Shown here: piece after piece, positions 58,405 through 64,000 of the stretch
Layout: each line of letters starts with the position of its first letter
Numbering within the stretch: the stretch's first letter is position 1
Notes under the pieces: generated by a model
What the model saw: the letters and a program-made list of their open reading frames with translations, nothing else
Database searches by the model: none
What the model was told of the DNA's origin: nothing
DNA from: Cryphonectria parasitica EP155
Lineage: Eukaryota > Ascomycota > Sordariomycetes > Diaporthales > Cryphonectriaceae
Direction of reading: 5' to 3'
Assembly (NCBI RefSeq): GCF_011745365.1
Contig: NW_024468913.1
Span: forward strand, 2,728,001-2,792,000
Length of the DNA: 64,000 bases
Translations under genes and position numbers: made by a program

Positions 58405-58647
58405 GGGAAGGAGTGAGTTGAGTCCCTGCCCTTTTTCAGTTTTCAGGTTTCAGTTTCATTTTTTTTGGTGGTTTTTTTTTTTGGGGGGGGGGGGGGGGGG
58501 TTGGTGTGTGTGTGTGTGTGTGTGTGTGTGTTTATTAGTATTTGTTCTTTGTATAGTATCAGGAGAAACGCAAGAGCATCCCACGCTAGAATAGACTTGT
58601 GAAGGAAATCATTTATGCTCTGTATATCCAGCTTCAGGCTTGGTAAT
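58405..58647. repeat. T11-G18-(GT)n composite repeat
   Basis: A T-run (58472-58482), an 18-base G-run (58483-58500) and about fourteen GT units (58503-58530) lie 70 to 130 bases after the stop of the disordered protein. The rest of this short gap holds nothing recognisable. Confidence 0.9.
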
Positions 58648-60040
58648 CTACATGTTGGGCCCGAACACGTGGTGGTGGGTGAGGAGACCACGTTCGTGCC
58701 GAGACTTCTGGTCCTTGTACATCAGATAGATGGAAGCCATGCCTGACAACATCTTGCCAACACCCATATCTGTGCCATTGATATAGCACCGCACGGGACT
58801 GCGCTTGCAGTACTGATAACATTCACATGCATCAGCAACTTGGTGGGGGAGGAACCGGAATGCCTCCCGCAAGATTTCGGCCTTGTTAGGGCGGCCCTGA
58901 TCATTGTCCTCATCGCCATCACTGTAGCGTTGCTGCACATGGGGCTGGACTGCCCCCGCATCCTCCTCCCCGTCGTCATCATCATCGCTAGTCGCAGCGG
59001 CTGCGTGGGCCCGCGAAGACATCAGGTCGGCCTGAGCTCTGTATTCTTCATGTTGAACCGTAGCGTCTGCCGATCCTCGCCCCTGAAACCGAAGCTATCG
59101 AGGGTCCTCTCAAAGTCGATGTCGGGAGGCGGCTTTCCCGACACCACCTTGCTCAGGAAGAAGGAGTGGTTGATGACACGGGTGACCTCGCTGGTGAGCT
59201 TGTCATCCGGTATATCTTCCTCAAGCGACTCGCCGAGGCACTCAGCCACGCGCAAGATAGCCTCGCCAGAGGCGGCCACAAACTCCTGGGCGGCCTTGCC
59301 ACCCAGCTTGGCAATGTGGGGGTTGGGTGCGAAATCTGACATGTCCAGTCCGTCGGGGCGCGGCATCTGGGGTCCCAGGATGCTCCGGATCTGGTCCCAA
59401 GTGTCAAGAATGGCGGAGAGGGGCCGGGGTTCGGCCTCTGTGGTAGACCGGCGCAGGTATGCCGTCTGTCTCTTGAGGAGCTTTGCCGTCCGGCGCCGGG
59501 TCTGGTGGTATTCATGCGCCTGGAGGGCGCCAGGATCCTTAGTGAGAAGCTCTGCAAAGAAGCCAGGAACCGCTTGGTTGACTCTGGGTTGACGCCCAGA
59601 AATGCAAGAGTCTTGTGTTCCGAAACGTTCGCGCCCTCTCCGCCCTGAACCTCTGCCTATCTCTTCTTCGCCTGCTTGGGCTTCCATTCGGGACCGGTAG
59701 ACATGTGGACAAGGACCCGGTAGACATAGGCTATGGCGGTGGCCTTGATGGAGACTGGTTGCGCCGACGAGTCCTGAAGTCGCTTTGGGAGGAGATTATT
59801 CTGAAGAATAGGCAGGTGGTTCAGGTCATCCCGCACTCGGTCTAGCTGTTGTGAGAGGTAATCCTGTGCCGCGTCTAACTTTTTGATGTTGATGTCTGAA
59901 GAATTGATGTATTGATTGTTGAAGGAAGAAGAAAAGAATCTAAACTGGTTCGGCCTGAGGGCCGAGATAAACAGAAACGTACGGACCAGCCGTGCTAATG
60001 GAGCTAATCGAAATGCCCTTTCCTCAACATAATCATAAGT
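58648..60040 (-). pseudogene. SNF2-family helicase-like relic, frameshifted and truncated
   Basis: Protein-like stretches follow one another on the minus strand in changing frames. From about 59880: KKLDAAQDYLSQQLDRVRDD and EWKPKQAKKR, then a TAG near 59657. Next come pieces resembling FLGVNPE split over frames near 59590, then a long intact part (59585-59022) with VNQAVPGFFAELLTKDPGAL, HEYHQTRRRTAKLLKRQTAY and FAPNPHIAKLGGKAAQEF. After a one-base shift near 59035 comes AQADLMSSRAHAAAA, an acidic tract, FRFLPHQVADACECYQY and the Walker A-like NGTDMGVGKMLSG. It stops at TAG 58648, just after the first helicase motif; the rest of the ATPase core is absent. The Walker Thr is Met. At least three single-base indels plus the deletion argue for a pseudogene. 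A possible intron acceptor lies near 59895. Confidence 0.7.
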
Positions 60041-61506
60041 GACGCGTCTGACTGACGAAACACGGAAATCTTTAGCTTCTCGAATCTTCCAACCTCACCA
60101 CCTACATGAGGTTGTGGAATAAGTAAACTAATTCACAATAAAGCGAATGTATTGCCTCTACGCTCATCATTGGCAACAATGCTCTCGCAGCTCCTAAACT
60201 TTCACACGTTCAATACATGAGCACGTGACAAACCAACATCTACAAATACAAATCTGACATCTGCAATCGATCTGACCAACACACATACCTCAAGGCACCG
60301 GGATGCTACTCCCTATCTCCAGGACAGGGTCCCGCCACATCACATGTGTGAAAGAAACCGATCCTGTCGTTCATTCGTAATCAATAGTCAAAAGCCACCC
60401 CATACCACTTCAGGAAGGTGAGCAAAAAAAAAACCCCCCCGGAAGAACACTTCTACTCCCCTCTTTCCCCCTCCCCTTCGTCAGCCTTAAGAAGGTGGGG
60501 GCGGGTGACCTGTCGCATACAGTACACACACAACCCATTTGACGCGCATATCTCGTATTCAAAAAAATACCTTCTTACGTACCATTTCTTCCTGCTAGCG
60601 TGGAACCATGCATGGAAGGGGGAAATCGTGGCCAGAAAGGGAAACTTGGCATCTTATTCATATTCTCCCCCATCCTTCCCTCAAGAAGGCTTGCACAGGA
60701 CAGGACAAGATGGGCGGATGGATGAACCCCGATGTCACGTAGCTTCCTTTAAAGTTTAAACCAATCTGACGAACCCAACCAAAGCCCCCCCCCCCATGTC
60801 ATTCACGCCAGGATGTGAGATGCAAACTCTAAGTTTTGGAGGGCGAGGAGCGCGCCAGAAAGGATCGCCACGCATACCCCAAGGAAAGCACTAAAATATT
60901 ACAGATAGTAGATGCTTGGATAGTTAGTAGGTGGTGAGAGGCCCCGATTAGATACTGCACAACCCTTTGGGGCCTTAACACAAAACGCCGAGCTCATTCC
61001 TGGTGCGCGGTTATCAATAGGCTTACGAACCAACAGCACGGAGTCTCGATGCTGATGCTTATGGAGGGGGCGGAATTTGATGATTGGTTGGTCTGGCGGT
61101 TGTCCTCGTCGGATGCTCTTGTTGCTGAACCTCACTGTGATCGTGTGTGCTGGTTTCAGACGAGTAGCAGCAGAATCGCATCTAATGACCAAGACATTAG
61201 AATTGAACCGCAGGTGGGAACAGATCATCACCGCGACGCATCGTACAGAGGTAGAGGTGGATGATTAGATGCGCATGTCAAGCCTTGTGACACACGTCAC
61301 ATGCAAAGACGAAGGGTATTTTGAAATTTAGTTTTATTCTTCTTCCTCTTTATCTTCCAGTATTAAAAAAAAAAAAAAAAAAGCTTCACCTTCGACGGCT
61401 CTACGCTTCTTTACCCACCCTCAAGCTCCCCTTCTTAAACCGTGTACCAAGGGAAAAAGGAGTGATCAAGTTTACTTGCTCGAGCAACGCCTGCACCTCT
61501 CTTTCT
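60041..61506. other. Intergenic spacer, 1.5 kb
   Basis: The spacer contains an A18 run at 61365-61382 (T-run in the 3' flank of the transporter), a C9-10 run near 60787-60795 and AT-rich sequence near 60100-60200. I see no gene. Confidence 0.5.
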
Positions 61507-63492
61507 TTACACAGGAACGGCACAGCCGAACGAGGTGGCGACGGTGCCACCCGGGCCGAACAGGGCAATCAGGGACTCGATAGCAGCCCAGGCACCCATA
61601 CCACAGCAGGCCAGACCACCGCAGCCGTACAGGAAATAGACGGTGTTGAAGTGCCAGTTGACGGTGTAGCCACGCCACCAGCGCTTGATACCTCCGTCGT
61701 GGCGGGTGGTAACGCGGGTGACCGGGTCGAAGCCCTCGCCGGGGAGCTTGGCGTCGACCTTGACGCGGTAGCCCAGGTAGAGGAAGGCGGGGAAAGTGTA
61801 GGTGAAGTTGAGAATCATCATCGAACCGACGATGGACGAAATTCCTGACAGGTTGGGCACGGCGGCGGCGACGACAAAGGCGAGGATCCAGTACAGGGGG
61901 CCCAGAGCGTACCAAAGCAGCTTGCCCTTCTTGCTGGTGATTGGGGGCAGGCCGAGGATCTCCTGGCCGACCTCGAGGTACACCACCTTCATGCCGACGT
62001 TGAAGTACAGGAAACACGCGATAAAGGCCGTCACCAGCGCGAACACGTTGCCCGTCACCTGGAGGCTCTTCATGGCCGTGACCTGGGTGATGCTAGACGA
62101 CGAGTATTGGCCCTGTTACGAAGGAAAATGTCAGCCTCAATTCTCCCCACTATTAGCTCGCGCCATAGCAACAGACAAAACTTACGTAAAATCCGTAGAC
62201 AAAGGCTCCGAAGAAGATGTAGACAATGCAGATGAAAGACTGGGCGGCGAGCATGCCCTTCCAGAAATCCCAAGGGTGACGCATCTCGGCGAGGAAGGCG
62301 ACGAAGAGGAGGGCACCACCGTACGAGTACACCATGGAGTTGATACCAGACATGGTGGCAGCCGTTCCGTAGGCGGACATCTGGTAGGCATCAGGAGGGG
62401 GGCCGGCAAAGGTCTTGACGGGCATGACAGTGTTGATGAGCGTCGAGTTGAAGATGAACTGGTAGTCGATGCCGTAGTTGGCCGCGGCAACCATGACGAT
62501 GAGGAAGGAGACAATGTTCATCCAGACGGACGCGTTGCAGAGCCATCCCAGGCGCTGCAGACTGCGGATCGATCCCAAGACGATGCCAAGAATCATGGTG
62601 ATGATCATGCACACCATGTAGCAGATGTTGGGGTTGAGCTGGGCAATAATCTGTGCATTACCGACAATAATGACAGCGACGGTCATGAACATCTGAAGGG
62701 CCTGGAACACGTTGATGAAGTGGCGCCAGAAAGGACCAAAGACACGGAAGTATGTATCACCAAACGAGGCCATGGGGTAGTGCAGCGAGTCGAGACCGAG
62801 GAAGACCCTCCAGATCATCCAGCCCGAAGCGGCAGCCGCGAGACCGAAGAGAACGTACATGCTCACGCCGAGACCCCAGCCGACGTTGGCGAAGACGTAA
62901 GGGGTGCTGCCCCAGCCGAGAATGTCGGTGGTGATGAGGTAGAAGATGGTACCCCAGCTGGCGGTGCGCATGGCGCGGACAGGAGTCTTCCAGTCGTCAT
63001 CCGCGACGACGCTCGAGCTGCTGGGGCTGACATCGCCGCCGTTCTTCTCGTCACCAACGGTGTTGGCGACGACGCCATTGCCTGTGCCCTCCTCCCTGGC
63101 GAGCTTTGCGGCCCGCTCCTCCCGCTCCTGGTGGACACCCTTGGAGAAACGACCCTTGATGAGCTTGGTGAAGCTCATGGGGCCGCGCTCCTCGATGTAC
63201 CTCTTGTTCTCCTCGTGCTCTGCGGCACGCTGGAGCTCCGCATAGTACCTAGAGAAAGGGGGGGGGAAAAGAGACAAGGTCAACCTCAGGCCAGCAACAC
63301 TCGAGTCACCACCACATACGAAGAAGTGGCACATATATATACTTACTGGTATTCCTCAAAGGTCACCGTGGGATCAACACGGGCCTTGAGGCCAAAGACG
63401 CGCCCGCCAGTGGCCTCGACCTTGTGCGGCAACTCCACATTCAGAGATGCCCGAGGGTCAGCCACGGGCTCGATTATAGTACCGACGGCCAT
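61507..63492 (-). CDS. Amino acid transporter, AAAP family (Mtr-like)
   Basis: Three exons, join(61507..62112,62186..63248,63347..63492), give 604 aa. It is a multi-pass permease of the amino acid/auxin permease family, related to Neurospora MTR, which imports neutral and aromatic amino acids by proton symport at the plasma membrane. The cytosolic N-terminus (about 150 residues) has FEEYQYYAELQRAAEHEENK and a charged segment. Membrane helices start at MRTASWGTIFYLITTDILGW; others include YVLFGLAAAASGWMIW, MFMTVAVIIVGNAQII, MIITMILGIVLGS, NIVSFLIVMVAAAN, GALLFVAFLAEMRHPWDF and VFALVTAFIACFLYFNVGM, about eleven in all. Junctions (CA/gtaagt to ctctag/G; TAC/gtaagt to aacag/GGC) are in phase. The substrate is not determinable from the sequence. 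Confidence 0.93.
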
Positions 63493-64000
63493 TGTTGCTG
63501 TGCTCTTTCTCTCTATCTCTTTCCTGTCGCAGGATGGTATCAAAGACCAAGAGTTTGACTACACTTGCTTGTCAGGCAAGGAGTGAAAGAGGGAAGGAGG
63601 GGTGATGAAGAAAAGGGGGATGAAGGGAAGGAGGGGGGACGGAGGAGGAAAGAGGGGAGGGGCAATGGGACGTCGATCAGACATGTCCTGGCGAGGGCCT
63701 CAAGGTCTACTTGTACTGCAGAGAAGAATGGTCTCGGACGTCGCATTGCATGCCGCGCAAACCTTCAACAGCAGGGCGAGGCAGGACCACGTCCCAGGTC
63801 CCTTAGTAGGGTGGCAGGGTGGCAGGGTGGGCATGCTTGCAAGTCTGGGAGGGCAACCGCAACCTAGGATATCAGCGGGCCAACCAGGTGAATGGACAGG
63901 GGGGTGGACAGGGGGGAAGGTTGCGCCGAAGGCTTCGAGAACGTTGTCTTGGAGGTCTTATCAGTATCCCCGTCCCGTCCTCGGTGGACCACCTGCCATT
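63493..64000. other. 5' flank of the amino acid transporter
   Basis: Sequence on the transporter's sense strand is CT-rich just upstream of its start (63590-63660 on + is G/A-rich), typical of a fungal promoter. A short 9-10-bp tandem repeat (GGTGGCAGG units) lies at 63809-63833. I see no gene up to the window edge. Confidence 0.5.

Noticed and set aside
61802..63586. 594-codon open frame on the + strand
   Set aside because: It is antisense to the amino acid transporter. The minus strand gives a complete membrane permease with consistent introns; the + frame is a charged by-product of its codon bias.
1..64000. CRISPR arrays, insertion sequences, secondary-metabolite or defence clusters
   Set aside because: Nothing of this kind was seen. 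The gene content is dispersed eukaryotic housekeeping.

Overview
The window is nuclear DNA from a filamentous ascomycete (Pezizomycotina, most likely a Sordariomycete). The evidence is short introns with GTRAGT donors and RCTRAC branch points, fungal-type housekeeping proteins, fungus-specific families (creB-type deubiquitinase, Bem46, fungal AAAP amino acid permease), and genes on both strands separated by long spacers. I could not place the genus. All gene models were built by hand from reading frames, splice signals and family knowledge; none has transcript support here.

Layout. 1-257 is the 3' end of a probable cystathionine beta-synthase. 895-1640 (-) is a conserved fungal protein of unknown function. 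3825-5195 (-) is an NAD-dependent epimerase/dehydratase. A 5.6-kb spacer follows. F-actin capping protein beta (10819-11841, -) and dipeptidyl peptidase III (12797-15398, +) share a divergent promoter. Ribosomal protein L6 (16301-17377, -) and the proteasomal ubiquitin receptor Rpn13 (17973-19664, +) share another. After a 4.7-kb spacer come a creB-type deubiquitinase (24379-27101, +), a tiny four-exon Yos1 homologue (28253-28825, -), proteasome beta5/Pre2 (29445-30444, +) and a Qri7/TsaD-type tRNA t6A enzyme (30874-33978, -).

The second half holds a NIF3-like protein (34574-35019, -), an intron-containing tRNA-Gly(GCC) (35815-35924, +), an NF-X1/R3H zinc-finger protein (36988-40616, +), a Bem46-type hydrolase (41624-42976, -), a frameshifted unknown relic (about 45550-46240, -), a LYAR-type zinc-finger protein (48698-50790, +), Pex10 (51677-52993, -), an Erd1/EXS membrane protein (53614-54930, +), a long disordered protein (56074-58404, +), a broken SNF2-helicase-like relic (about 58648-60040, -) and an AAAP amino acid transporter (61507-63492, -).

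The genes do not form a biosynthetic cluster or a defence island. The one functional grouping is Rpn13, the creB deubiquitinase and Pre2, all on the + strand within 12.5 kb, and this may be chance. I found no clear new multi-gene system. The points most worth a second look are a predicted 7-nt micro-exon in the QRI7 gene, a possible mitochondrial second start in DPP3, an intron of RPN13 whose retention would remove the UCH37-binding domain, and two frameshifted gene relics.
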